Source: Acidimicrobiaceae bacterium (GTDB lineage Bacteria > Actinomycetota > Acidimicrobiia > Acidimicrobiales > UBA8190). Taken from it: DNA of 45,645 nucleotides. The notes below the pieces were generated by a model. That model did not search any database and was not told the DNA's origin. It saw only the letters and a program-made list of their open reading frames with translations. Both the position numbers and the translations under genes were made by a program. The DNA lies in assembly GCA_003151475.1 (NCBI GenBank), contig PLXQ01000055.1:2020-47664 (forward strand), in the 5' to 3' direction. This document shows positions 33,687-41,845 of this stretch, one piece after another (position 1 is the stretch's first letter; the number at the start of each line of letters is the position of its first letter).

Positions 33687-34186
33687 CGGTGACCGGTCTC
33701 CCACCAGTGCTGCGCGTGGGTCAGGGCTTCGACATCCACCGCTTCTCGGGCGCTCCCGGACGGCCTCTCGTCCTCGGCGGCGTCATCATCGACGGTGTCG
33801 CCGGACTGGCCGGCCACAGCGATGCCGACGTCGTGGCTCACGCGCTGGCCGACGCGCTCCTCGGTGCCGTCGGCCTCGGCGATCTCGGCCGGCACTTCCC
33901 CGACACCGATCCGGCCTGGGCCGGTGCCGATTCCCTCGCCCTCCTGGCTGCCGTCGTGAGCCTGGTCGAGGGTGAAGGCATGCAGGCGGTGAACGCTGAT
34001 TGCACCGTGGTCTGTGAACGGCCCCGCCTGGCCGAGCACACCCAGGAGATGGGACTGCGGTTGGGGGCCGTACTGAGCGCACCCGTGAGCGTAAAGGCCA
34101 CCCGGGCCGAGGGCCTCGGGGCCCTGGGCCGCGTGGAAGGCATTGCCTGCCTGGCTGTGGCCCTGGTGGCCGGAACCGTGCCGTGA
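33683..34186 (+). CDS. ispF: 2-C-methyl-D-erythritol 2,4-cyclodiphosphate synthase
   Basis: 167 residues. Metal ligands in GQGFDIHRF and GHSDADVVAHALADALLGA, then DLGRHFPDTDPAWAGADS and the ATRAEGLGALGRVEGIA tail. MEP-pathway step 5. The ATG overlaps the ispD stop and the stop overlaps the rlmB GTG. cysS, usually next in actinobacteria, is absent here. Confidence 0.95.
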   Translation: MTVTGLPPVLRVGQGFDIHRFSGAPGRPLVLGGVIIDGVAGLAGHSDADVVAHALADALLGAVGLGDLGRHFPDTDPAWAGADSLALLAAVVSLVEGEGMQAVNADCTVVCERPRLAEHTQEMGLRLGAVLSAPVSVKATRAEGLGALGRVEGIACLAVALVAGTVP

Positions 34187-35202
34187 GCCCGGCGCAACCC
34201 CGTCGGCCGGGAAAGCGCAGTCCGGCGGCGCCGACCGCCCGGGGCCGGACGGGACAGAATCCCGGCGCCCGGCGAACAGGCGCCCCGGCGGCACGCGCCA
34301 ACCGACGCGATGTCCCCGGCGGAGGCGGTCGCGGGCGGGCGGAGTTCACCGAAAGGGCGGGCCGAGGACAGGCCCAGAGCTCTCGTCACGGGCTCGGTGG
34401 TGAGCAGGTGGAGGGTCGTCGGGCCGTCCGGGAGCTGCTGGCCGCCGGGCGTCGTGCGGTTCACGAGGTCTGGATGGCTGAGGACCTCGACCCCTCACCC
34501 CTGCTCGACGAGATCGAGCGGTTGGCCACCCGCCGCCACGTCCGCCTGCAGGTGGTGTCGCGCCGGCGCCTCGATGCGGAGTCCCGCACCGACGCACCCC
34601 AGGGCGTCATGGCCCGCGCCGGTGCGTTGGTCGAGACCGACCTCGACGAGCTCTGCGTCACGCGCAAGGGTGTACCGCCGTTCCTCGTGGTCTTCGACGG
34701 TGTGACAGATCCCCACAATCTGGGATCGTTGCTGCGCAGCGCCGAATGCGCCGGCGTCACCGGTGTTGTGGTCCCGCGGCACCGTGCCGCCCATGTCACT
34801 CCTACGGTCACGAAAGTAGCGGCCGGCGCCATCGAGCACCTGGCCATGGCCGTCGTCCCCGGAGTCCCGAACGCTCTTCTCCGCATGGCCGCCGCCGGTG
34901 TCACCACCGTCGGTCTTGACGCTGAGGGCGATGTGTCGCTGTTCGCATTCGGCCGCTCCGCCGGTGGCTTCGACGGCCCCGTGGCCCTCGTCATCGGTGC
35001 CGAGGGGAAGGGTCTGGCCGCGCTCACCCGGCGTCGCTGCGAGGTCCTCGTCTCCATTCCCCAGCATGGCACCATCGAATCGCTGAATGTTGCCGCTGCC
35101 GGTGCCGTGGCCTTCTTCGAATTGGCACGCGCCCGCGACGAGGCGACGCGAGCGCCCGCGGGTGCCGATCAGGACCCCGGAGATCCCCGAAATTCTGAAT
35201 GA
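34183..35202 (+). CDS. rlmB: 23S rRNA / tRNA SpoU-type 2'-O-methyltransferase
   Basis: 339 residues. The N-terminal roughly 75 residues are basic, Pro/Gly/Arg-rich and disordered. The SpoU_sub_bind domain starts around EGRRAVRELLAAGRRAVHEV. SpoU motifs are FDGVTDPHNLGSLLRSAECA (motif 1), VALVIGAEGKGL (motif 2) and IPQHGTIESLNVAAAGAVAF (motif 3). It is an AdoMet-dependent trefoil-knot methyltransferase; the exact nucleotide is inferred from the family (G2251-type). Its stop lies 1 nt from the 3' end of the opposite tRNA gene. Confidence 0.9.
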   Translation: MSPAQPRRPGKRSPAAPTARGRTGQNPGARRTGAPAARANRRDVPGGGGRGRAEFTERAGRGQAQSSRHGLGGEQVEGRRAVRELLAAGRRAVHEVWMAEDLDPSPLLDEIERLATRRHVRLQVVSRRRLDAESRTDAPQGVMARAGALVETDLDELCVTRKGVPPFLVVFDGVTDPHNLGSLLRSAECAGVTGVVVPRHRAAHVTPTVTKVAAGAIEHLAMAVVPGVPNALLRMAAAGVTTVGLDAEGDVSLFAFGRSAGGFDGPVALVIGAEGKGLAALTRRRCEVLVSIPQHGTIESLNVAAAGAVAFFELARARDEATRAPAGADQDPGDPRNSE

Positions 35203-35203
35203 G

Positions 35204-35275
35204 AGCCGGTGGTGGGAGTCGAACCCACGACCTGACGATTACAAATCGCCTGCGCTGCCACTGCGCCACACCGGC
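35204..35275 (-). tRNA. tRNA-Thr(TGT)
   Basis: On the minus strand the acceptor GCCGGTG pairs with CACCGGC. The D-arm reads TGGCGCAGTGGCAGCGCA. The anticodon stem GGCGA/TCGTC encloses loop TTTGTAA with anticodon TGT. The T-arm is GTGGG-TTCGACT-CCCAC. Discriminator T; no encoded CCA. 72 nt. A TAACGT -10 box lies at 35291-35286 upstream on its strand. Confidence 0.93.
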
Positions 35276-35416
35276 GTGGGCGTCCACGTTACTGCCGGGC
35301 GGAGAGCCCAGACCGGGTGGTCCGATACGAGGCTTCGCTGGTGGGGCGTGGTGGGGGGCGTGGCCGTAGGGGGATCCTTGCTTCGCGCCTTGCGCATTGG
35401 CAGGCTGGACCGCACG

Positions 35417-35680
35417 ATGGCATTGAACGACAGGGACAGGCAGATACTCGACTTCGAGCAGTCTTGGTGGACCCGGCCCGAGAAGAAGGCGGCAGCCATC
35501 CGAACCCGTATCGGAATCTCACCGGCGCAGTACTACCGGCAGCTCGCCGAACTGACCGACAGCGGCACGGCGCTCGAGCACTTTCCGCTGCTCGTCCGCC
35601 GGCTGCGCCGCCGCCGGACTGAGCGCCGACGCGGCCGCTACGAGGGTGGCGCGCCCGAACGTCAGCACCCGGGCCGATGA
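35417..35680 (+). CDS. DUF3263 protein
   Basis: 87 residues. LNDRDRQILDFEQSWWTRPE, RTRIGISPAQYYRQLAELTD and FPLLVRRLRRRRTERR match the actinobacterial DUF3263 family: a small helix-turn-helix-like fold with a basic C-terminal tail. It sits just before a LytR_C protein, as is usual. Function unknown. ATG at 35417; stop overlaps the next start (ATGA). Confidence 0.8.
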   Translation: MALNDRDRQILDFEQSWWTRPEKKAAAIRTRIGISPAQYYRQLAELTDSGTALEHFPLLVRRLRRRRTERRRGRYEGGAPERQHPGR

Positions 35681-36273
35681 GCTCGCCCCCCGGCAACGGG
35701 TCCGACGACCGCCCCCCGGGCGAAGCCCACGAAGCCCACGATGGCGCCCGTGCCGGGCGCGGCGTGGCCATCGTCGTGGTTGCCGTCGTGGTCGGCGTCC
35801 TTCTCCTGCCCTCGGCCACCCGGGCGCCGTTGCCCGCCGACGCCAGCACGGCGACGCCGACGACCACGACCACGGCGGCCGGGGGGACAGCGAGCCACGG
35901 TCACCACACCACGACCACGACGTCGACCACGATCCCGCCGTCGGCCATCCACGTCCTCGTGGCCAACGCCACTACGACCAACGGCGTGGCCGGTGACGTC
36001 ACCAGATTTCTCGCCTCGAAGGGTTTCGGAACCTTGACGGCGACGAACGCACTGGTCAAAGTCACCGCCTCACAAATTTTCACCGTGGGAGGGGCCACGG
36101 CCGACGTGCAGGCCGTGGCCACGGCGCTCAACCTGCCCGCCACCGCCATCGAGCCGGCGGCCTCGGCGGCTCCGGTGTCGAGTACAGCGGGCGCCAACGT
36201 CGTCGTCATCGTGGGCCCCGACCTCGCCTCGCGCTACGGCCCCGGGTCGACCACGACATCGCCCCCGGGCTGA
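35677..36273 (+). CDS. Membrane-anchored LytR C-terminal-domain protein
   Basis: 198 residues. Acidic/disordered N-terminus, one transmembrane helix (GVAIVVVAVVVGVLLLP), a Thr/His-rich extracellular linker (TTTTTAAGGTASHGHHTTTT), then the LytR_C fold: IHVLVANATTTNGVAGDVTR, FLASKGFG, and NVVVIVGPDLA. These domains lie at the cell wall and are linked to wall-polymer attachment. ATG overlaps the DUF3263 stop. Confidence 0.82.
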   Translation: MSSPPGNGSDDRPPGEAHEAHDGARAGRGVAIVVVAVVVGVLLLPSATRAPLPADASTATPTTTTTAAGGTASHGHHTTTTTSTTIPPSAIHVLVANATTTNGVAGDVTRFLASKGFGTLTATNALVKVTASQIFTVGGATADVQAVATALNLPATAIEPAASAAPVSSTAGANVVVIVGPDLASRYGPGSTTTSPPG

Positions 36274-36305
36274 CGGCCCGCCCGCTTCGCCGGTTGTCGC
36301 CCTCC

Positions 36306-37115
36306 GTGGCCGACGCCCCGATGGACGACGTCGCCTTCGCTCGCCTGGCGCCGCTGCTGAGAGACCCGGCCACCACAGCCATCCTCACCGACTTCGACGG
36401 GACGCTGTCGCCCATCGTCACCGATCCGGAGAAGGCCGTCGCGCTGCCGGCGGTGCCCGGGGTCCTGGCCCGCTTGGCCGAGCACTACGCCGCCGTGGCG
36501 GTGGTGTCGGGACGACCGGTCACCTTCCTGGCCCGACACCTGTCGGGCGCCGGCCCATCTCTTCGCCTCTTCGGTGTCTACGGCCTCGAGTGGATGGAGG
36601 ACGGCGTCGTGCGGGTGGCGCCCGAGGCCGAACCGTGGTTGGCCCCCGCCGCTGACGTGGCGGCCGCGGCGCGGCGCGAGGCGCCGCCCGGGGTGGGGGT
36701 CGAGGCCAAGGGAGCCGCTCTCGCCATCCACTGGCGACGGGCCCCCGAGGCGGGCTCCTGGGCTCAGGCGTTCGCCGAGGACTGGGCCGGGCGCACAGGC
36801 ATGCTCCTGCAACCGGGACGCCGGGCACTGGAACTGCGGCCCCCGCTCCTAATCGACAAGGGACAGGTGGTCGAGGCCGTCGCCGGCGCCTGCTCCGCCG
36901 CCTGCTTCGCCGGCGATGACGCCGGCGACCTCCCGGCTTTTGCCGCCCTCGATCGCCTGGCTCGTCGGGGCCTCGACATCGTCAAGGTGGCGGTGGCCGA
37001 CGAGGAGTCGCCGGGCGAATTGGTGGCGGCGGCCGACGTGGTCGTTGCCGGCCCCGTCGAAGCCGTCGCCCTCCTCGACGCACTGGCCACCGCCGCCGCC
37101 GGCGCTGGGAAGTGA
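36306..37115 (+). CDS. otsB: Trehalose-6-phosphate phosphatase
   Basis: 269 residues from GTG at 36306 (TTG 36294 and ATG 36321 are alternatives). HAD motif I TDFDGTLSPI, motif II VVSGRP, motif III LLIDKGQVVEAV and motif IV FAGDDAGDLPAF. It removes phosphate from trehalose 6-phosphate. It faces otsA tail to tail, with 1 bp between stops. Confidence 0.9.
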   Translation: MADAPMDDVAFARLAPLLRDPATTAILTDFDGTLSPIVTDPEKAVALPAVPGVLARLAEHYAAVAVVSGRPVTFLARHLSGAGPSLRLFGVYGLEWMEDGVVRVAPEAEPWLAPAADVAAAARREAPPGVGVEAKGAALAIHWRRAPEAGSWAQAFAEDWAGRTGMLLQPGRRALELRPPLLIDKGQVVEAVAGACSAACFAGDDAGDLPAFAALDRLARRGLDIVKVAVADEESPGELVAAADVVVAGPVEAVALLDALATAAAGAGK

Positions 37116-37116
37116 C

Positions 37117-38493
37117 TCAGGATCCGGCGGCGGCCAGCAGGTCGGCCAGCCAGTCGCCCGCCTGACGCTTCATCACGATGTCCCGGAGATGTCCGGCGCG
37201 TCGGGCCCGTTCGCCCGCCGCCATGGCCAGAGCCTCGGCCAGGACGTCGGCCGTGTCGGCCACGTCGAACGGGTTCACCGCCAGCGCGGCGTCCTGCAGC
37301 TCTTCGAAGGCTCCGGCCTCGCGCGACAGCACCAGCACGCCGTCGTTGTCGTTCACGAGCGGTCCCTCTTTGGCCACCAGGTTGAGGCCGTCGCGTACGG
37401 CGTTCACCAGCAGCACGTCGTAACGGGTGAGGGCGGCGAAGGACCGGTCGGGGTCGTCGGCCACGTCGAGGATGACGGGACGCCAGTCCTCGGTTCCCCA
37501 CCTCTCGTTCACCCGGGTCACGGCGTGCTCGACCTCGGTGCCGTAGGCCAGATACTCGGCCAGGGACTCCCGTGAGGTGTACCCGAGGGCGAGAAACACG
37601 ACCCTCCCTCGCCACTCGGGGTGTGTTTCGAGGAATTCGTCGAAAGCCCAGAACCCGCGCAGGAGGTTCTTCGACGGTTCCACACGATCCACGCGGACCA
37701 CCACCTGGCGGTCGCCGACCAGGGCATCGATGCGGGCGCGGGCGGCCCGGCACGCCTCTGACGCGGCGCGGGCCTCCAGATGGGGCTGGTTCGGACCGAG
37801 TGGCGAGACGAAGGTGGGACCGGGATCGATCGCCATGTCCTTGCAGCAGGCGAGGTAGGCGGCTTCCCAGCGTGCCGTGTGGAAGCCGCAGGCCGTGGCC
37901 GCCGCCATGCCGGTCAACAGCTCACGACCGCTCGACGTGGGCAGGACACGAAAGATGTTGGGGTCGGCGAAGGGGGTATGGGTGAAATGCACCGTCTTCA
38001 GGTCCGGCCGTTGCTTGGCCAACAAGCCCGGGACGAGGCACAGGTGGTAGTCCTGTATGAGCACCGTGGCGCCCTCGTTGGCCACATCGGCCACCGTCGA
38101 GGCGAACGACGTGTTCACAGCCCGGTAGGCGTCCCATGCCTCGGACCAGCGCCGGCCCGACCTCGGCCGGCGCACGAGGTCGAAGAGATGGTGGTGGCAG
38201 AACCACAAGGTCGAGTTGGACACCACGTCGTAGGCCATCGCGTAGGTGTCGGGGTCGGGTTGGACGGTCACGAGATCGAGGCCAGGTTGGCTCATCAGCC
38301 CGGCGTCCGCCGCCCGGCGGTCGGCCTCCGACATGGCACATGCCACCCAGGTGGCTCCGCTACCGGCCAGGAGGGGGTGGAGGGCGCCAGCCAGTCCCCC
38401 GGCCGAACCGGCTGCCACCGGCTCGCCCGAGCTGTCCAGGCTGAACGACAGCGGTCCCCGGTTGGAGGCGATGACCAGGTCGGCTCCACCCAT
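37117..38493 (-). CDS. otsA: Trehalose-6-phosphate synthase (GT20)
   Basis: 458 residues. ASNRGPLSF and GGLAGALHP (substrate loop), WFCHHHLFD, LIQDYHLCLVPGLLAKQRPD, HFTHTPFADPNIF, VVRVDRVEPSKNLLRGFWAF, and LLVNAVRDGLNLVAKEGP are GT20 signatures. It joins nucleotide-glucose to glucose 6-phosphate. Convergent with otsB, together a complete OtsAB trehalose pathway in opposite orientation. Confidence 0.92.
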   Translation of the reverse strand: MGGADLVIASNRGPLSFSLDSSGEPVAAGSAGGLAGALHPLLAGSGATWVACAMSEADRRAADAGLMSQPGLDLVTVQPDPDTYAMAYDVVSNSTLWFCHHHLFDLVRRPRSGRRWSEAWDAYRAVNTSFASTVADVANEGATVLIQDYHLCLVPGLLAKQRPDLKTVHFTHTPFADPNIFRVLPTSSGRELLTGMAAATACGFHTARWEAAYLACCKDMAIDPGPTFVSPLGPNQPHLEARAASEACRAARARIDALVGDRQVVVRVDRVEPSKNLLRGFWAFDEFLETHPEWRGRVVFLALGYTSRESLAEYLAYGTEVEHAVTRVNERWGTEDWRPVILDVADDPDRSFAALTRYDVLLVNAVRDGLNLVAKEGPLVNDNDGVLVLSREAGAFEELQDAALAVNPFDVADTADVLAEALAMAAGERARRAGHLRDIVMKRQAGDWLADLLAAAGS

Positions 38494-38541
38494 AGAGCGA
38501 CCTTATCTGCGCGTGAACGCCGGGGGGGTCACGATGTGGCC

Positions 38542-39609
38542 ATGGCCGACCTCCGCCGCACCCGCCTTGTCCTGGCCGCGCCCGACGCCTTCAAGGGGAC
38601 GGCGGCCGCCTCCGAGATCGCCGCCGCCGTGGCCATCGCCGCCCGCGACGCCGGTTGGGCCTGCGACGAGTGCCCTCTGGCCGACGGCGGCGAGGGTTTT
38701 GCTGACGTCGTCTCGGCCGCCGCCGACGGCGCCGGCCGCTGGATCGAGACCACAGTGACCGGCCCTCTCGGCCGGCCGGTGGTGGCCCGCTGGTACCTGG
38801 CCCCGGGCCAGGCCGTGATCGAGTCGGCCACCGCATCGGGGCTCCCTCTGGCCGGCGGGTCGGCCGGGAACGACCCCGTCGGTGCCACCTCCCGGGGGAC
38901 GGGCGAGCTCATCGCCGCCGCCGTGGCCGCCGGTGCCCGGCGGATACTGATCGGCGTGGGCGGGTCGGCCACCACCGACGGGGGTCTCGGTGCCGTCGAG
39001 GCCATCGACGAGTCCGGGGGTCTGGCAGACACCGAGGTCGTGGTGGCCTGTGACGTGGAGACCCTCTTTGTCGATGCCGCCGATGTCTTCGGTCCACAGA
39101 AAGGGGCGTCGGCCGCACAGATCGTCGTCCTGCGCCGCCGACTCGAGGCTCTGGCGGCGCGCTACCGCGTGGAGCGGGGGGTGGACGTGTCTTCACTCAC
39201 CCGTGCCGGCGCCGCCGGTGGTCTGGCGGGGGGGCTGGCTGTCCTCGGTGCCCGGTTGGTACCGGGCTTCGACGTCGTGGCCGACGCCGTCTCTCTGGTC
39301 GAGCGCATCGGACGGGCCGACCTTGTCGTCACCGGCGAAGGCCGGCTCGACGCTTCGTCATGGTCGGGCAAGGTCGTCGGGGGAGTGCGGACCAGGGCCC
39401 GATCTGCGGGTGTGCCGCTGCTCGTGGTGGCGGGGACCGTCGGGGCGGGAGGGCCCCAGTCCGGGCTCGAGGTCGTGGACCTGACGGACCGCTTCGGGCC
39501 GGCCCCGGCCATGGCCGACCCCGCCGCCTGCGTCCGTGAGGTGGTGCGCGAGGCGCTCGAACACCGACCCCTGGACAAACCGTCGAGCGGCGAAAATGTC
39601 GGACGTTGA
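38542..39609 (+). CDS. Glycerate kinase (GarK/GlxK type)
   Basis: 355 residues. LVLAAPDAFKGTAAASEIAA, CPLADGGEGFADVV, GVGGSATTDGGLGAVEAIDE, VACDVETLFVDAADVFGPQK and VVTGEGRLDASSWSGKVVGG are all family signatures. It phosphorylates glycerate to 2- or 3-phosphoglycerate. ATG at 38542; the open frame upstream to 37780 is antisense to otsA and was rejected. Confidence 0.92.
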   Translation: MADLRRTRLVLAAPDAFKGTAAASEIAAAVAIAARDAGWACDECPLADGGEGFADVVSAAADGAGRWIETTVTGPLGRPVVARWYLAPGQAVIESATASGLPLAGGSAGNDPVGATSRGTGELIAAAVAAGARRILIGVGGSATTDGGLGAVEAIDESGGLADTEVVVACDVETLFVDAADVFGPQKGASAAQIVVLRRRLEALAARYRVERGVDVSSLTRAGAAGGLAGGLAVLGARLVPGFDVVADAVSLVERIGRADLVVTGEGRLDASSWSGKVVGGVRTRARSAGVPLLVVAGTVGAGGPQSGLEVVDLTDRFGPAPAMADPAACVREVVREALEHRPLDKPSSGENVGR

Positions 39610-39634
39610 CAATGAAGTGAGTGACCACTAACTT
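39606..39634 (+). promoter_or_regulatory. tetR promoter with overlapping operator
   Basis: Consensus -35 TTGACA (39606-39611), 17-nt spacer, -10 TAACTT (39629-39634). Overlapping it, a 20-bp dyad AAGTGAGTGACCACTAACTT (39615-39634) matches its reverse complement at 16 of 20 positions. This is a typical TetR operator, indicating autoregulation. The -10 ends 7 nt before the ATG at 39642, implying a leaderless mRNA. Confidence 0.8.
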
Positions 39635-39641
39635 AGGCCTC

Positions 39642-40223
39642 ATGATGGTTTCGGGCACCCGGCAGACAGCGCAGGAGCGCCGGGAAACGGTGTTGCGGGC
39701 CGCCGTGGAGGAGTTCGCACGCGGCGGGTACGCCGGTACCTCCACCGAGTCCATCGCCGTCCGGGCCGACATCTCCCAGCCGTACCTGTTCCGGCTCTTC
39801 GGCACCAAGCGAGACCTGTTCATCGCCACCATGAGACTGATGGACGACCGGATCGAGGCGGCGTTTCGCACCGCCGTAGGTGATCTCAGCGGGGTGGACG
39901 CCATGGTGGCCATGGGAGAGGCCTATAAGGACCTGCTGTCAGAGCGTGACCTGCTCCTCGTCCAGCTGCACTCCTATGCCGCCTCCAGCGACGAGGTGAT
40001 CCGCGCCGCTGCCCGTGAGGGCTTCCGCCACCTGTGGAGCGTCGTCGAACAGCTGACCGGCCTCGATTCCGAGACGGTGCGGGGCTTCTTCGCCCAGGGG
40101 ATGCTCATGAACGTGATCGCCGCCATCGACGCCGCCGCCCTCGACGAAAGCTGGGCCCGGGCGTGCCAACCCGACGCCAAGATCTTCTTCACCGGGCCGT
40201 CCCGCCCACCGATCGAGACGTAG
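39642..40223 (+). CDS. TetR-family transcriptional regulator
   Basis: 193 residues from the ATG at 39642 (or 39645). Helix-turn-helix region: RRETVLRAAVEEFARGGYAG, then TSTESIAVRADISQPYLFRL, then FGTKRDLF. All-helical ligand domain follows. An in-frame GTG at 39621 was rejected because it lies inside the operator and upstream of the predicted transcription start. Probably represses itself and the adjacent MFS exporter. Confidence 0.9.
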   Translation: MMVSGTRQTAQERRETVLRAAVEEFARGGYAGTSTESIAVRADISQPYLFRLFGTKRDLFIATMRLMDDRIEAAFRTAVGDLSGVDAMVAMGEAYKDLLSERDLLLVQLHSYAASSDEVIRAAAREGFRHLWSVVEQLTGLDSETVRGFFAQGMLMNVIAAIDAAALDESWARACQPDAKIFFTGPSRPPIET

Positions 40224-40271
40224 ACCGGTCTCAGGCAATCTGATCCGGGCCGCACTGTGACCAGCGAAGAT

Positions 40272-40287
40272 AGTAATCAATCACTAC
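40272..40287. promoter_or_regulatory. Operator-like dyad upstream of the MFS transporter
   Basis: TAGTAATCAATCACTA matches its reverse complement at 12 of 16 positions. Its right half (CACTACCTA) resembles CACTAACTT of the tetR operator. It lies 35 nt before the MFS start, so shared control by the TetR protein is likely. Confidence 0.5.
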
Positions 40288-40321
40288 CTAGCACCCACAC
40301 CCAGCACTCCGGGAGGACGCC

Positions 40322-41845
40322 ATGGCCACGCCGACAACTACAACGGGCTCGAGCCCGGCCGAGCGAGGAGGAGGGCCCCTTGGGCGGACCGACGCGGCGC
40401 TCCGTCGTTCCTCGTCCGCGTGGGCCATCGTCATCACCTCACTCGCTCTCTTCATGGCCACCCTCGACAACCTCGTGGTGACAACCGCCCTGCCCGTCAT
40501 CCGGCAGAAGCTCCACACCGGTCTCGACGGTCTCGAGTGGACGGTGAACGCCTACACGTTGACCTTCGCCGTCCTTCTGCTCACCGGTGCCGCTCTCGGT
40601 GACCGATTCGGGCGCCGCCGCATGTTCCTGGCCGGGCTCATCATCTTCACCGGGGCGTCGGCCGCCGCCGCCCTGTCACCATCGATCGGCTGGCTGGTCG
40701 CCGCCCGCGCCGTCCAAGGGGCCGGCGGGGCGTTGATCATGCCTCTGTCGCTCACCCTCCTCTCCGCCGCCGTCGCTCCCGAGCGGCGCAATCAGGCCCT
40801 CGGCATCTGGGGCGCCATCGGCGGCACGGCCGTCGCCGCCGGACCCCTGGTCGGCGGGGCGGTGACGAGCGGTTGGTCATGGCAGTACATCTTCTGGCTC
40901 AACGTCCCCGTCGGAATCGTGCTCCTCTTCCTGGCCCGGGCCCGGCTGGCCGAATCCTTCGGCCCCCCTCAGCCGCTCGATCTGGGCGGGGTCGCCTTCG
41001 CCAGCACCGGGCTACTCGGGGTGGTACTCGGCCTCGTCCGGGGAAACGCCCACGGCTGGACGAGCACCGGGGTGCTCGTCTCCTTCATCGCCGGTGCCGC
41101 CGGGCTCGCCACCTTTGTGTTGTGGGAGTCACGGACGGCTCACCCCATGTTGCCGTTGCGCCTTTTCCGCACCCGGTCGTTCACCGTGGTGAACAGCGTG
41201 GCGCTGCTCATGAGCTTCGGGATGTTCGGAGCCATCTTCTTCCTGTCGCAGTTCCTGCAGTTCGTCCAGCACTACTCCCCGTTCGCCGCCGGGTTGCGGG
41301 TGCTGCCGTGGACCGGAATGCCCATGCTCGTGGCTCCGCTGGCGGCCAAGTTGGCCGATCGCTACGGCGGACGCCCCGTTCTGGCCGCCGGCCTGGCCTT
41401 GCAGGCCATCGGGCTGGGCTGGCTCGCCCTCGCCACCACCGTGACCGTTGCCTACGGCCAGCTTTGGATGGCCTTCGTCGTGTCGGGCGTGGGAATGGCG
41501 TTGTTCTTCGTGCCCCTCGCCTCGGTCGTGCTGTCCTCGGTGCAACCGGGATACGAGGGTGTGGCGTCGGGCGCCAATAGCGCCTTCCGTGAGTTGGGTG
41601 GCGTGCTCGGCATCGCCACCTTGGGTGCCGTCTTCTCCTCGCGCGGCGGCTACGGAGGCGGAACCGCCTATGTGGCCGGGCTGCTCCCGGCCATGTGGGT
41701 GGCGGTGGCCGTGCTCGCCGTCGGCACCGGGGTCGCGCTGTTTCTTCCTCGCCGCCGCTCCGCCGCACCCGCCCCCGCCAGCCGGCGCGACCTCAGCGCA
41801 GAGGATGTCGAGTCCCTACCGGTCCTCGTCCGCGCCGGGCGGTAG
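40322..41845 (+). CDS. MFS drug exporter, DHA2 (EmrB/QacA) family
   Basis: 507 residues with about 14 hydrophobic helices. The DHA2 motif in helix 1 is LFMATLDNLVVTTALPVI; motif A is LGDRFGRRRMFLAG; helix 5 carries GAIGGTAVAAGPLVGGAV (antiporter motif). Proton-driven export of drugs or metabolites. GGGAGG at 40312-40317. Its 3' end overlaps the opposite gpgS by 30 bp. Paired with the upstream TetR gene. Confidence 0.9.
   Translation: MATPTTTTGSSPAERGGGPLGRTDAALRRSSSAWAIVITSLALFMATLDNLVVTTALPVIRQKLHTGLDGLEWTVNAYTLTFAVLLLTGAALGDRFGRRRMFLAGLIIFTGASAAAALSPSIGWLVAARAVQGAGGALIMPLSLTLLSAAVAPERRNQALGIWGAIGGTAVAAGPLVGGAVTSGWSWQYIFWLNVPVGIVLLFLARARLAESFGPPQPLDLGGVAFASTGLLGVVLGLVRGNAHGWTSTGVLVSFIAGAAGLATFVLWESRTAHPMLPLRLFRTRSFTVVNSVALLMSFGMFGAIFFLSQFLQFVQHYSPFAAGLRVLPWTGMPMLVAPLAAKLADRYGGRPVLAAGLALQAIGLGWLALATTVTVAYGQLWMAFVVSGVGMALFFVPLASVVLSSVQPGYEGVASGANSAFRELGGVLGIATLGAVFSSRGGYGGGTAYVAGLLPAMWVAVAVLAVGTGVALFLPRRRSAAPAPASRRDLSAEDVESLPVLVRAGR

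Noticed and set aside
37780..38541. Long N-terminal extension of the glycerate kinase frame
   Set aside because: Antisense to otsA, and the family N-terminus begins at 38542.
39621..39641. GTG start for tetR at 39621
   Set aside because: It lies within the operator and between the -35 and -10 boxes; the ATG at 39642 fits the promoter.
39642..41845. New defence or resistance island
   Set aside because: A TetR/MFS pair is a common efflux unit; no integrase, repeats or composition change surround it.
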